Below, piece by piece: positions 37,418-48,817 of a stretch of DNA of 64,000 bases. Position numbers and translations under genes: made by a program. This stretch comes from Diphasiastrum complanatum. Lineage: Eukaryota > Streptophyta > Lycopodiopsida > Lycopodiales > Lycopodiaceae. The stretch spans positions 67,543,940-67,607,939 of the forward strand of contig CM055095.1 in NCBI GenBank assembly GCA_029204225.1, given 5' to 3'. The notes under the pieces are model-generated. The model was not told the DNA's origin, ran no database searches, and saw only the letters and a program-made list of their open reading frames with translations. Numbering within the stretch: position 1 is the first letter of the stretch; each line of letters starts with the position of its first letter.

Positions 37418-40112
37418 TGTCAAATTTTCTTACAAGGACCCCTTACCGCTTACTATTGGAGGGTTTGCGGATCCCAAGGCAACCCTAACCTTAGTAAATA
37501 AGTGAGAGGGATTTGGCACCCTACGTGTCTAACTCCAACCCGATGATCACATAGAAATTGGATTGATTAGAAAGACAATAAAAGGACTTTAGGCCTTTTT
37601 GCATGACTTTTAATGTCGCAGGGCCTAAAAGTCAAGTTAGTGAGTAAAGTAGGGGTTCCCACCAAAATTCATTTTCAAATTGGGTCCTCCAATTAATGAA
37701 TGGGTTCCCTCCACTTTTTGAATACTTATGTTAAGATTAGCCAATAGGAATTGGGGCGCCCATCTCCTCAATCTCCTATATAAGTAGTAATTTTGAATCA
37801 TTGTACATGTTCACTCTTCATTTCAATACAAGCAGGTTGGCCCTCTTATGGAATGGATGTGGAATGTCCTTGCTCTCTACCTCTTTTCCTCCATCTCTCA
37901 TGCTTTCTTTGTGTCTGCTAATTATTGGATTTGATGCTTATTGGCATTGCCATTTCTTATGCTTTTGTGAGAGAGAAAGGGAGAGAGAGAAGGGTAAGCT
38001 ATCATCATTGTGGATTTAGTGTTAATAATTGATAGTGTTAATGGATCTTAGTGTTAAGGAATCATCTATGCATGCTAGATCTTGATTTATGCTATCGCTC
38101 TCATGGGACCGAACCTCCGCGTGATATCTAACCTCGTCTCCTTGATGCTTGTGTGCTTGGATCTTGGGTTGAGGCTAGGGTAGGAAATAGTCCCACAACA
38201 ATTTTGCTGCTGTGGTCGGGGACCTACGCCAATTTTTCATATTGCAGCATGTTTGGATGAATGTTAGCTTGCATTGGGCATCTTGTTTTGGCATATTAAA
38301 ATTGCATTTCAGGGTTCGATTGAGAGTGATTTTGCTTTATTTGAGTGGATCTTCTTGTTTGAAATCTAATCTAATTGCTGATCAGGGAAAGCTATTCAGA
38401 TCACCATTTTTAAGATCCATTTGGATCTGCGAAATCAGAAAAACAACAAAAATTGGTAAATTCTGTTAGATTTGAGCAAAAAGGAGACAAAATCGTCATC
38501 AAATCTGATAACTTTTTACCCTCATTCAAGAAACCTTCGCCGAGTTGCAGACAGCTTTGGTTTCACTCAGAGAACCTTCAAACTGAAGGGCAAAGGCTAA
38601 TTCCCAGCAGATTTGTAGAAACATCAAAAAAACCATCAAAAAAACACCAAAAAAATCACCAAAACTCTAAAAAATACAAAAAAAAAAAAAAAAAAAAACC
38701 TTCGTTTGATTCATTGTGCATTGGTGTGATTCAAATCTATCTACTACCAGGTTGGCAAAGAATAATACCAAAAATAGAAGGCCAAAGTGACTGTTCATCT
38801 AGTTGTTGGTAACCTTTTGTAAAAAGTTTAACACCCTTTTGCAAAAATATCAGTTCTCTGAGAAAAACCCTTCACCTAAACCTTCGCCAGAGTTTGTGTC
38901 TCTCCTACGTACTATTTTTTATAATCAGTGAGTTGGGCAAACGTTTTTGTTTAGGCCATGTCATATTGATCTATTTTTGTCAAAAAAAAGTTTTTTATTG
39001 CAAAAATAACAGTATTACTCTTGAAACGTTTGCCGAAACCTTTGTAAACTCTTCTGAGGATTCTATTTATAATAAATCATCATTTTTGTGTTCAACGAAG
39101 ATCAAATCTATCAGAATCTTGTGAAAAGTCAAATTTTACCCTCGCCAAACTGCAAAAACCTTATTGTTCACCTAAAAGAACCTTCGCCAATTCTACCCTA
39201 GATTCATTTGTGTCAGATTTACCCACTGTAAAGTCAATGAAGGCTAATTTTATCAGATTTGTCAGAAACCAGTCAGATCAGTGAATTTTTATCCAAAATA
39301 GTAGTAAAGAACCTTCTTCGAGTCTAACTTCGCCTAGAAAACCTTTGGTCGTACTATTTTTAGGTTCTGATCTACCAGATCTATTGCTTGATCAAAGATC
39401 TTTTTCCAAAAAAATAAAAAATCTAATTATTGTCAAGTGATAGAATTCTTTGCAAATCAGATCTGAGATAGGATTTGATTGAAAAGTCCAATCTCATTGT
39501 CTGATTGAATTGATTCACAATGGACGTTCTACTAGTGATTATTAGAAGTCACCTCGGTTAGAGATACCAAAGTATAATGGGTTATATGATCCTATCATAT
39601 TTCTCAAAATCTATTTCGAATCATGCGAGGTATATGGCAAAGTTTTTCCACAAGATAAACTTAAGCTATTCCCTATGGCCTTAACTGGAGCTTCACAAGA
39701 TTGGTTCTATAACCGAGATGAAACGAAACGTGCCGATTGGGAAGTTGTTAAACAAGCCCTCATCACAAGATTTAAACCAAAAAAATTTATGGAAGATCTT
39801 TTCCTACTTTTAAGTAAAAGTAAAATGGGAAAGAGAGAGGGAGTACAAGAATATATTGAATGGGTTAAACACGTCAGATCTTAGTGTGATCCCAATTTAA
39901 TTAATGATGATGCTATGTTTATGTGGTTTTTAGCAGGTCTACCTAAGAGGATTAGACACGAGCTGAAATGCCATGCTAAATATATGTCCTTACAAAATGC
40001 TATGGACGATGTGATACGAGAAGAGGATAAAGATTTTGATGATGAACCAAATATTGGAATGCTGCCATATACAGCAGCGGGGCAAACCACTACTTCAAAT
40101 GTACACTATTAA
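37418..40112 (+). mobile_element. Ty3/gypsy element remnant: LTR, primer site and gag
   Basis: Probable 5' LTR at 37418-38200 (TGTCAAATTTTC ... CCCACAACA) with TATATAA at 37777-37783. It is followed by TTTGCTGCTGTGGTCGGGGAC, which resembles, with about five mostly C-to-T changes, the tRNA-Asp-type primer site TGGCGCCGTTGCCGGGGA used by plant Athila/Tat elements. A 1.3-kb leader contains an A-rich run near 38671-38698. From about 39547 to 40112 the frame encodes a retroviral-type gag (LEIPKYNGLYDP, DWEVVKQALITRFKP, WFLAGLPKRIRHELK) with one in-frame stop at 39882. No protease, RT or 3' LTR follows. Confidence 0.7.
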
Positions 40113-41384
40113 GGGATCCACCTATTGTAGACAAAAAGCAGATATCATGTTGACATCTCTCATGTGTCTACTCTTGAAACAATAGAAAAATCATTAGAAG
40201 TATGATAAATGAAAAAGGAAATATGGTTCATTCAATGTTGACGACACAAAGAGGCAATTCCAATAAAACATCCATTGAATTTAGTTACAAATAGATAGTG
40301 ATCATATGAAAAAATCAATAGCATCAAGATCACAATGAATATATCTGGATTGAGCACCTACAATAAACAACAAAGCTACATATCCTATAGTGTCATATGC
40401 TATAACTTGTGAGTTCTAACATATCCATTGCAATTGAATTTTATAGTATGGATCCAAATAATAATTTGTATCCTAGCAACACCCTTCAAATTGAACAAAG
40501 TCACGTCTTAGTTTCTCATCTAATCAATTGTTTTATCTGGATAATAGCTGCTGGGAATTGTGATGAACGTGAGGCAATTCCTCGGTGCATGTACTATGCC
40601 TATCGATTAGAATTAGAGTGTTGAGTTTGAAGACTCGGCTGATTCGATTTAGTTTTAACTTCAAAGTCATCATGACAACGAAACAAATTTCAAGACATCC
40701 AGCTGGTACCTGCCACCATCCCACCACACAAAACCACGCGAGTTAGCACAGTGATGAAAAGACAGGTGTCAACGTTGAATATCAGTTGTTATCCATGTCC
40801 CAAATAAGTTTAGCAGCTTAAATTATTTGATGAAAAAATGTAGTTCAATCTTTCCTATGTAAAATGTGATTAATAGCGATAGGCTTTCCCTTATTATTAC
40901 CGTATCAGGGCATTCCACCATTCTGATCAGTTTTATGGTACTGGTCCGTATCAATTTATAAAGTTAAAGCATATGCATTTGAAAAATAATTGTGCTATAT
41001 AGGTTGCGATTGCAAACGAGAGATAGCGTGTATCAGTACTTAGATACGGGGCAAATCCATGCCATACCAATACCTGAACCCATAATAGGTAAAGTACCAT
41101 TTTTGAAACTCTTGATCATATATGTGCATTCCAAGAGCACGCCAGCTACCACCCAGTTTCATTAATTCTAAATATCGATTGTGTCTTAAGAAACAATACA
41201 ACAATACCTGCATGTGGTCATAATTAGCCAAGTATTTTACCCTAACACTTGCAAATCCATGCCATACCAATCCCTACTAGTGTACCGATCCCTTGCACAA
41301 ATTCATGGACATTAAGGGCACCTAGGTTATTATTACTTGTGTTATCATTCATAACCTTTATTAATGAGAAAAGAAAACAATTTC
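40113..41384. other. Spacer between two opposed gypsy gag remnants
   Basis: No coding domain is recognised. The phrase gcaaatccatgccatacc occurs twice, near 41050 and 41250, as a direct repeat about 200 bp apart, possibly the ends of a small element. Confidence 0.4.
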
Positions 41385-41953
41385 TATGTAATCACGGACT
41401 TTCTCATCTTTTGTCATTTTGATGTTACTCAACTTGACAAAAGGACTTTTGATCAAACGAAATGGCTTGAATCGTTTGATATATACTTCCTTCAAGAGTG
41501 ACTAGTCTCGTTTATCTTCACGATCAAGGTTAAAAAACCATTCTCGTGCTCGATCGATCATGGTCATCAAGAAGAGCTGAACCATGGCGTCTAGTGATGT
41601 CCCGCCATAGACATCACATGCATTCTCAAAGATTTGAAGAAATCTTTGAGGATCAGTGTTGTCGTTGTACTTAGGTAAATCTAACTTGGGAGTACGTTTT
41701 TCAGTACGCGAAACATTATTTGCGAAAGCCCCATTTCAGTGAGCTCGTGCATGTGGTGATTTGGCAAGCATGAAAGTGTGGGCGATCGTATGAAGCTTCA
41801 AAATGCATGGGTTCCCGTCTGTCAAATGGGTTGGTTAAGGGCTCCTGGACTTGGGACTTCATCCTAGAATATCTATTGAGCCTGCTCGGTAGATGGAGAG
41901 ACCATCTCTGATGGATAGTCCTCTGCGAAATTCGGATCGTAAGGGCGATCCAT
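41385..41953 (-). pseudogene. Ty3/gypsy gag remnant, minus strand
   Basis: The minus strand from ATG at 41953 gives MDRPYDPNFAEDYP, then after a frameshift PKLDLPKYNDNTDPQRFLQI, then MVQLFLMTMIDRAREWFFNL and RFKPFRLIKSP. This is the retrotransposon gag domain, similar in layout to the plus-strand gag at 39.5-40.1 kb but clearly another copy. It is interrupted by stops and has no downstream pol. A minisatellite array lies upstream of its start, in what would be its leader or LTR. Confidence 0.75.
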
Positions 41954-42209
41954 AGCAACTCTAGAGTACCTAAAGATTGAGTATATAGGTCTCTTGGACT
42001 CTTTGTAACTTTGGGTTTTTTTTGTTTTTTTTCTTTTTTAAGAATATAAGAAAGAGTCTAAGGATGTGGGGTGTCCAAATGGCACAATGTTTGAGGTTAA
42101 TGTTTTGCAAGAAACTGGTATGAGAACCGTGGTAATTGGCTAATACTAGAACCTAGTCAAATAATTGAGTTGACTTTGTTTTGGAGTTGACTAGGTTGAT
42201 ATTGTAAAT

Positions 42210-42480
42210 TCAAACACTCGGTTGAGAATTGATAGAAAATACGCGGTTGAGATATGAGAAATGCCTTCGAGCGAGATGGGACATAAGTATCCGATCGAGA
42301 TTTGATAGAAGCCTCTGGTCGAGATTTGACAGAAGTCTCCAGTCGAGATTTGACAGAAGCCTCCGGTCGAGATTTGACAAAAGTCTTCGGTCGAGATTTG
42401 ACAGAAGTCTCCGGTTGAAATTTGACTGGAAGTCTCCGGTCAAGATGTGACTGGAATTCCTCAGTTGAGATCTGAGCAAA
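42210..42480 (-). repeat. Minisatellite array, about 24-bp monomer
   Basis: About nine imperfect units on the minus strand of the type CAAATCTCGACCGGAGACTT. The related monomer CAGATCTCGACCGAG builds the array at 46640-47175 on the opposite strand. Because 24 is divisible by three, the array is open in several frames; these frames are not genes. Confidence 0.85.
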
Positions 42481-43059
42481 TGTCATCATCAATATGCTTC
42501 CATGCAGGTCAGTTACTATGTTCATCCATTACATCATCCATAGATCAATTCTTAACATGTCAGTCTGCGTTATGCCAAAGACCTGCATCGAAACTAACGT
42601 TGTAGTTGTGAAATGACATGAAAATGACGTAATACTTTTTGTGGCACACTTGATCCTTGTACATATGCTCCATATCATGGTGTGTTACATGTTGGACATT
42701 GTTCTCCATGCACATTGCCACCATGGAATTGGAATTGATGTGACCAAGCCTTTTGTGTCACAACTCATATGTAGACATTCATTCCTTGGAAATAATCATC
42801 ACTCGGTTAGATGTAACATATGTGTCCAACTTAAAAAATCTTCCAAACATTGTCCCTCTTGTAATGGTCCTTGGCATTTTGCGAGTAAGTTTTTTGCGAG
42901 TTTAGGGTAGCAACACTTTTTGTGTTACGAATTTAGAAAACACCAAAAAAATTAATGCACATGGTGTGCCACCAACTTTAAATCCAATCATGTCAAAAGC
43001 ATACCAATTTCTTCCACACTGAAAAATATGAATATGACCAACTATGTATGTGTTGTTCT

Positions 43060-43300
43060 CATAACAAAGCAAAGAATGAAACAAAACATGGCTCAGTATT
43101 TTTCTTCGGAAAAGTTGATTTACAATTTAGAGAACATCAGTTTCAATCTCTGAATATGGTACTTCTTCATATTATGTACAATCGACAAAAAAAAGTTTCT
43201 CACACCAAAGCAACTAATGAAACAAATCATGGCTCATCAGTTTTTATCAAAAAGTTGACGTATGATTTAGAGAACAATAGTTTCAATATCCGAACATGTT
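43060..43300 (+). repeat. Imperfect tandem duplication, unit about 141 bp
   Basis: Two blocks share aatgaaacaaaacatggctca / aatgaaacaaatcatggctca and atttagagaaca. The encoded frame also shows the repeat, but it resembles no known protein. The remaining sequence from 42481 to 43472 holds nothing else I can identify. Confidence 0.55.
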
Positions 43301-43472
43301 TTTCAATACAAAACTATGTAGAAAGACAGTAATGGTGAAGTGAATCACTTTGAAAGACCGTTGCATTCTCCTATGCCGCGAAGTCTTCACAATGGTTTGT
43401 ACCATTAATAAAAAAAGGTCCTAACACCAACACTCAATGCATACAAGATATATTCCTACTCCTACTCAAAAT

Positions 43473-44144
43473 CTAGAAGAGCTCTATGAGTGAAAGATGT
43501 GGCTGGTGGATGCACGTATTGTTGTCAATGTCCAATCCCAATACAACTACATAAACAAAGTACATATGTTTGCATGGAGTGAACTTCCTCTTTGCCAACA
43601 TGGAATTGAAATCCTCACAGGTACATGTCAAAGAGTCACAGATTTTGACTATGTGAATGGTGCCATCTGGATTGGATGCAAAACTTTGGACATGAAAATT
43701 GACATCTCTATCTCTAATGTGTACTTGTTCCTTCACCGGGTTGGCCACCATTTTGATTCGATGGTTTGCAACTTGAGATATTGAGCTCCTTCTTCTTGTC
43801 TTTGATCGTTGTGAAGACGGAACAGCTTCCTCCGTCGATGTGAATGTAGATACACCAGTTTTTAGAATTCCAGAGACTTGGAGAGGCATAGGAATGCACT
43901 CCATCATATACCCTCCGTTGTTCAGATAATCCACTTCATGTTGGCTCAAAGTGGTCCCGACTGCCACACACCAGTTTCCATCTTTCCTAGCTGGTGGTGT
44001 GACGATATTACGGTTGAAATGCCATGTGTGAGTGATATCATTATCACAAAACCACATGAACTGCAATGTCTCACCCTTAGTATGTCGTCGAATGCCAAAA
44101 AAAACCAGGAGCAACAATTGACTCTTACGCCCTTCCAGTTGCAA
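43473..44144 (-). CDS. SWIM zinc-finger protein, partial or single exon
   Basis: A 223-codon open frame on the minus strand. The C-terminal third has a SWIM-type zinc finger: CTC, then PCKH in the pattern C-x-C ... C-x-H (about residues 175-195), a fold found in MULE transposases, FAR1-type factors and other DNA or protein binders. The N-terminal part (FMWFCDNDITHTWHFN, then NGGYMMECIPMP) is not a MULE catalytic core. No good ATG begins the frame; the first convincing Met is about residue 30, and the true exon may start elsewhere. It is intact within a field of broken retroelements, so it may be a captured exon, a domesticated transposase tail or a real gene exon. Confidence 0.55.
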   Translation of the reverse strand: MQLEGRKSQLLLLVFFGIRRHTKGETLQFMWFCDNDITHTWHFNRNIVTPPARKDGNWCVAVGTTLSQHEVDYLNNGGYMMECIPMPLQVSGILKTGVSTFTSTEEAVPSSQRSKTRRRSSISQVANHRIKMVANPVKEQVHIRDRDVNFHVQSFASNPDGTIHIVKICDSLTCTCEDFNSMLAKRKFTPCKHMYFVYVVVLGLDIDNNTCIHQPHLSLIELF

Positions 44145-44679
44145 TTATTGCTCCACAAAATTTTCGGCCATCCACCAGTCCCATGCACAAAATTTTGGAT
44201 CCTATTGGAATTTAATCTAACTCCTACCCATCCCAACAGCCCTTCTTCCTCCACTCAATTTTACTCTCTCAAATGAAACCTACAAAAAATGAACTGTTTT
44301 TCAACAGTCTGCATTTTTAGACTGATTGTCACTATAGTTTTTATTTTTTTTCGCAAATTTTGACAGGCGAAAAATCCAACACCCAACATTGCTGCCTTTT
44401 CACCTTCGAGTTTTCCTGAGCAGCTAAGTATTTTGCGACTTTGTGCTAAGTAGGCTATTTAGGCCATTTCAAGAACTTCCGAAAATGCGACACTATTTCG
44501 CGAAAATTGCGAAAATAATGCGACACTGCAGTTTTACATGGGATACTACACAGGCAACACTCTACATAAATACATAGTATTCCAAGTACAGACTATCTAC
44601 GTCTTCATGCTCCAATAACAACTGTTCTAATTAGTCAATTAATCAGCTGTTAAGCGATCTTGTAAATGTAAAAATAGAA

Positions 44680-45395
44680 CATCATTAGGTAGTTAGATGG
44701 TGTACTTCACGTACCCAAGTTAACAAAGAACTTATTATCGATTAGCGAGATCACTGATCAAGGCTATAGAGCTTTGTTTACTGCTAGTCGATGTACTATT
44801 TTTTATGAAAATTCTAATGAAATCCTCTCTGCACACAGAGAAGGAAATTTATACATCATGAGTCACGATTATGCACTTTTTGTGAGTAATTTTGATGCTC
44901 ATGTTTGGCATCAAAGACTAGGTCATTTGAACATGCGCTCAATCTTGTACATGCATCATAACAAATTGGTCAAGGATATGAATATCAATGTTGTTACCAC
45001 AGCTAATCAGATTCTCTGTGAAAATTGTTTACTAGGGAAACAACCTAGAACAAAATTTCCAAGACGACAAGCTAGGAGAGCAAAGTCCATTCTGTCACTG
45101 ATTCACAGTGACTTACGCGGTCCTACGAGCGTATAGTCCTTGGGTCAAGCTCTATATTTTATCACATTCATTGGTGACTACTCCCGATTTACCAGAGTCA
45201 TGTTCATAAAAAACAAGTTAGAAGCATTCAATTGCTTCAAAGAATTTAAGCAATATGCTGAGAATCAGACTGGTCAAAAAATCAAGGCCTTGCGGTATGA
45301 TTCAGGGGGAGAGTACTTATCAAACGAAATGGCGGACTACCTTTTATCATGTGGTGTGCACCATCAGTTCACAACCAACTACACTATTAGCAGTC
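44680..45395 (+). pseudogene. Copia polyprotein fragment, protease end to integrase
   Basis: The frame begins in the end of the protease region (LDGVLHVPKLTKNLLSISEI), continues through the pre-integrase zinc region (VWHQRLGHLN, CENCLLGKQPRTKF, LSLIHSDLRGP) with one stop at 45135, and into the integrase core (FITFIGDYSRFTRVMFIK, DSGGEYLSNEM). It ends abruptly near 45395 before the final integrase Glu, where unrelated sequence follows. RT and LTRs are absent. It differs clearly from the minus-strand Copia at 34-37 kb. Confidence 0.85.
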
Positions 45396-46600
45396 CAGAG
45401 AATCCCCAGATGCTGAGCCAAGCTGAAACACAAAGCATCTCTCATACAAGACCGAGAAGGAGGAGAGCAGAAGAAGCTAAGAGCCGAGCATGAGAGCCGA
45501 GGATTACTAGCTAGGATGACAGATGATTTCTATGTGAGCCTACATGGTGAATCCTAGAGAAGGAACGACCATATAGGAGCTAGTAATGTTTCTAGGAAAT
45601 GTAAATAAGTGTAGACCCCTCTTAAATAAATTAGAGTGAGCCACCTTTTGATGGTGACCTCTAGTGGAAGGGCTATGTCCACATGTAATTTCTAAATTAG
45701 TGGAATTGCCACTTTGGTTCCACATGGGCAGCCCTCTTGCTTATTTAAGGGCCCCCCTCTCTTGTGATGGAGCTTTTATTGTATTGTCATTTCTCTTGCA
45801 TGAATAAAAAAGATCTTCCACAAGTTCTTGACAATTGAGAGCTCTTTGTTCATGGTTATTGTCTTGAGTGAAATTACTATGAACATGCTTTGATTTCTTG
45901 TTGTGGTTGTGGCTTAATTAGATTTCTTGCTTTCTCTCTTACAATGTGGAATGTAGATGTGGACTAGCTTTCTTGTTTCTTGTTTATGTAATTTCAACAT
46001 GTAGGTAAACTATACAGGCTGAGATTGTGGTTCTGATCTTGCATAATTATCAACAATCCTGTCCTTGATTGTTCTTGGGTATTCCAAACATCAAGAAATG
46101 GGTGTTTCTTGATTATTGGGATGCTAATGTGCTGTAGGTAGTTAGTTTCTTGTTCCTTGTTGTGTAGTTTAATCTTGATGCTTTTATGATTCCTGAATTT
46201 TTATAATAGTTTGGTAAATAGATTTGTAGACTGCTCTCTGTTTCAGAATGTTAATCTGTGCTTGAACAAGGATTGGTTGCATGGCTTGTAAATGCATGTA
46301 GTTGGATTGGACGAAACTATTTCATCCCACTGACAGGCTGGGAATACAAATCTTGAACTGACAAATAATCTGTCTGGAAACAGTTATAAACAAGTGGACC
46401 CAACTAGAAAAATTTGAGTTATGAAAACGAGGAGAAACACCCAGTTTTCAGAGCGTAAACCATCTAGGAAGTAACGAAGAAGAGACAAAAGGTAAACCAT
46501 GTTCACAGAGTCTGGCTGGAATATGTGAGCATTTGGCGCCTTTACCACTGCTACAAATACATTCATAATCATAACACCATTCCGATCTGTGCTGCCAAAA
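45396..46600 (+). other. Possible LTR-like sequence and spacer
   Basis: The sequence after the Copia breakpoint has features of an LTR: a TATA-like tatttaaggg near 45742 and a tgaataaaaaag polyadenylation-like signal near 45800, followed by T-rich U5-like sequence. No second copy or primer site is seen, so this remains a guess. From 46000 to 46600 nothing is recognised. Confidence 0.3.
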
Positions 46601-46639
46601 CATCTTTATGAAGTCTCATATACGAATCTTCACGGACCT

Positions 46640-47175
46640 CATCACCTTGGTTTCGACCGACGTACATCTCCGTTCTCGACCGAGGCTTCACGCTCCTTAC
46701 CTGGCTGAGCTCCACTACTCATGTCTGGACCGGACCAGACCTAGTTTCATTCACCATCGCAACACCACGATAACTCCCGACCGAGGCCCTACCGCCACGT
46801 TCTGAGTTTGAAATCTCAACCGATACTTATAGATCATATCTCAACCGAACACTTCATTGACACCTCAACCGAGTCACTTAGTTGACACCTCGACTAATTC
46901 ACTTAGTTGACATCTCAACCACGGAATTTCAGTCCAATCTCAACCGAGTGTTTTAAGTTTGATCTCGACTGAAGATTTTTGTCAGATCTCGACCGAGGGC
47001 ATTACATTCAGATCTCGACCGAGCTCTTTCCATCCAGATCTCGATCGAGTGCATTCGTTCAGATCTTGACCGAGCGCATTCTGTTCAGATCTCAACCGAG
47101 TGCATTCCTTCCAATCTCAACCGCGACATTTGTTCAGATCTCAACCTAACGCATTTATTCTAATCTCAACCCTCC
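46640..47175 (+). repeat. Minisatellite array, 24-26-bp monomer
   Basis: About 20 imperfect units of the type CAGATCTCGACCGAG plus a variable gcattc-rich spacer. The most regular part is 46960-47170; the left part is degenerate. It uses the same core as the array at 42210-42480 in inverted orientation. CG-to-TG/CA changes are common, as expected for methylated repeats. Confidence 0.85.
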
Positions 47176-47890
47176 AAGTTAAAAAATGAACGTCCTCATT
47201 TATGATTTGGTTTAGCAATAAATGGCTTAAATTCTTTAGGTGTTCGAGCCTCAACATGGTCCACGTGGCTAGTTGTTCTTGTTAACTATAATTTGCCTCC
47301 ATGGATGAGTATAAAGATGGGGCATTTTTCTCTAGCTCTATTGGTTCCAAGAACATACAAAGTTAAGAACATGGATGTTTATCTAAACCATTGATTGAAG
47401 AATTGTCCAAGCTTTGGAATGGTGTCAATCTATATGACATGTCAAGGCCTTTGCAAGAAGAAATTTCACTCTTCGTGGAATTCTAACGTGGACAATGCAT
47501 GATTATTTTGGTTTGAGTGAATGCTCATGTATGATATATCTTTGTTTGAAATATTAATGATAATGATTTATTCTCATGATATATTACATCTTATAAATAT
47601 AATTGGACTTTCTAATGCAATCATAAAAGCAAGTTTTACAACATCTGGATACAATCATGCTACATATGTGGGCCAAATTTGGAAAGTCTTCATAGCACAA
47701 ATCTGATGGGGAAAGTGGTATATGAAAATCATCGAAAACACCTACCAATTAATGATCCTTTTCGAACAAGCCAAAGGCAAGCTTGGGGGAGATTGGAAGA
47801 TGGCCCTTTAATTATGCCTCCACCTATTCGAGTGGGAGTAAAAGATTGGTACAACGAGTGGATCAAACATCACAATGTAGATGATTAGTT
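47176..47890 (+). other. Spacer with a possible transposase tail
   Basis: TATAAA lies at about 47310. A 69-codon frame (47679-47888) reads YENHRKHLPINDPFRTSQ and MPPPIRVGVKDWYNEW, ending VDD and a stop. The layout is reminiscent of the Tnp2/DUF4218 part of CACTA transposases, but the match is from memory and weak. It ends just before the miniature LTR element. Confidence 0.3.
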
Positions 47891-48203
47891 TGTGAAAAGT
47901 TTTTACACTTGGTGTGTGTGGTCGGGCCAGGGATTGAACCTAGGACCTCCCCCATTCCGGTGGGGTGTTCCACCATTGAGCTACCCGTCCCTTTATGTTC
48001 CTAGAGTGTCGTGCAAGGGCTATAGCCTTGACACAAATTCTAACACTCCCCCTCAAGGCATACTATCCCTTTCAGCTACCGCCCGCCCAGACCACACCCA
48101 CAACCATGGCTTTGATACCATGTGAAAAGTTTTTACACCTGGTGTGTGTGGTCGGGCTAGGAATTGAACCCAGGACCTCCCCCATTCCGGTGGGGTGCTC
48201 TAC
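47891..48203 (-). mobile_element. TRIM-like miniature LTR element with a tRNA-like unit in its LTR
   Basis: Read on the minus strand: a truncated 5' LTR (48121-48203), then TGGTATCAAAGCCATGG (48104-48120, initiator tRNA-Met primer site), a short spacer, the polypurine tract TTGAGGGGGAG (48046-48056) and a 155-bp 3' LTR (48045-47891) beginning TGTTAGAATTTG and ending AACTTTTCACA. The interior is only 75 bp, so it can encode nothing and would need proteins from another element. The 3' LTR holds TAGCTCAATGG and, about 40 bp later, GGTTCAATCC; these match the A-box and B-box of tRNA-type Pol III promoters. A short CCCCA/TGGGG stem lies between them. Confidence 0.72.
47925..47992 (-). ncRNA. tRNA-like segment inside the TRIM LTR
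   Basis: The minus strand gives a D-arm-like GGTAGCTCAATGGTGGAAC, an anticodon-arm-like CCCCA-CCGGAA-TGGGG and a T-arm-like CTAGGTTCAATCCCTGG. The anticodon loop has an unusual length and the acceptor ends do not pair fully, so it is not a working tRNA gene. It is probably tRNA-derived, as in SINEs. The truncated LTR copy keeps the B-box (GGTTCAATTCC). Confidence 0.55.
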
Positions 48204-48715
48204 TAATATTCCTCTATTCTATTTATCGGTTAACTGGTTGAAATGCTCATTGATGGAAAAAACCCACCAACTACTATATCTCTGGAGGTACAAAAGCTGA
48301 GCAAATCCAATTTCTTTTAGGAATTGGAATCTGAGAACTATGAAGTTGCTGACTTTCATGTTGCTTTTGATCTAGTGAAGAGAATGATCAGATCTTAACA
48401 GTTTCTGAAGCAGGGTAAGAATGTCAGCAAGAAGCATGTAAATTTAGGTGCCGTATTATGTTATCATCTTAGTTGTATAGCCGTCAACCTCTTGTAGATA
48501 AGTTCATATTGTCAAATTATCTGAAATTGCAACGCTAAAGACCGAACTTACATAATGCTGAATTCCAGATAATGCAACACAGATATTCAAGTAACAAGGG
48601 CTGCCTATTAACGGTTTTAGGAATTTGGGGTCAAGGGTTATATCTCTAGCAAGAAAGAACAACTTGTCAGTTTAGTGTAAATCATGCACTCTTAGTGACC
48701 CCAACCTTGAAACAA

Positions 48716-48817
48716 TAGATGCACGGCGTTTCTGAAACGCGTTTCAGAATCGCGTTCAGAAACGCGTTTCTGAAAAATACAATAACGCGGTTTCAGAAAC
48801 GCGTTTCTGTGCATCTA
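48716..48817. repeat. Palindromic 102-bp element with three GAAACGCGTTTC units
   Basis: Inverted ends TAGATGCAC (48716-48724) and GTGCATCTA (48809-48817) enclose three perfect copies of the 12-bp palindrome GAAACGCGTTTC (48734, 48759, 48796) and further partial units. The whole segment can fold on itself. CpG density is far above the surroundings. Confidence 0.8.

Noticed and set aside
42157..42525. Overlapping repeat-rich frames on both strands
   Set aside because: A 24-bp minisatellite stays open in several frames and yields repeated peptides on both strands. There is no sign of coding selection.
47891..48000. A functional tRNA gene
   Set aside because: A and B boxes are good, but acceptor ends do not pair, the anticodon loop has the wrong length, and the segment lies inside a terminal repeat. 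tRNA-derived is the better reading.
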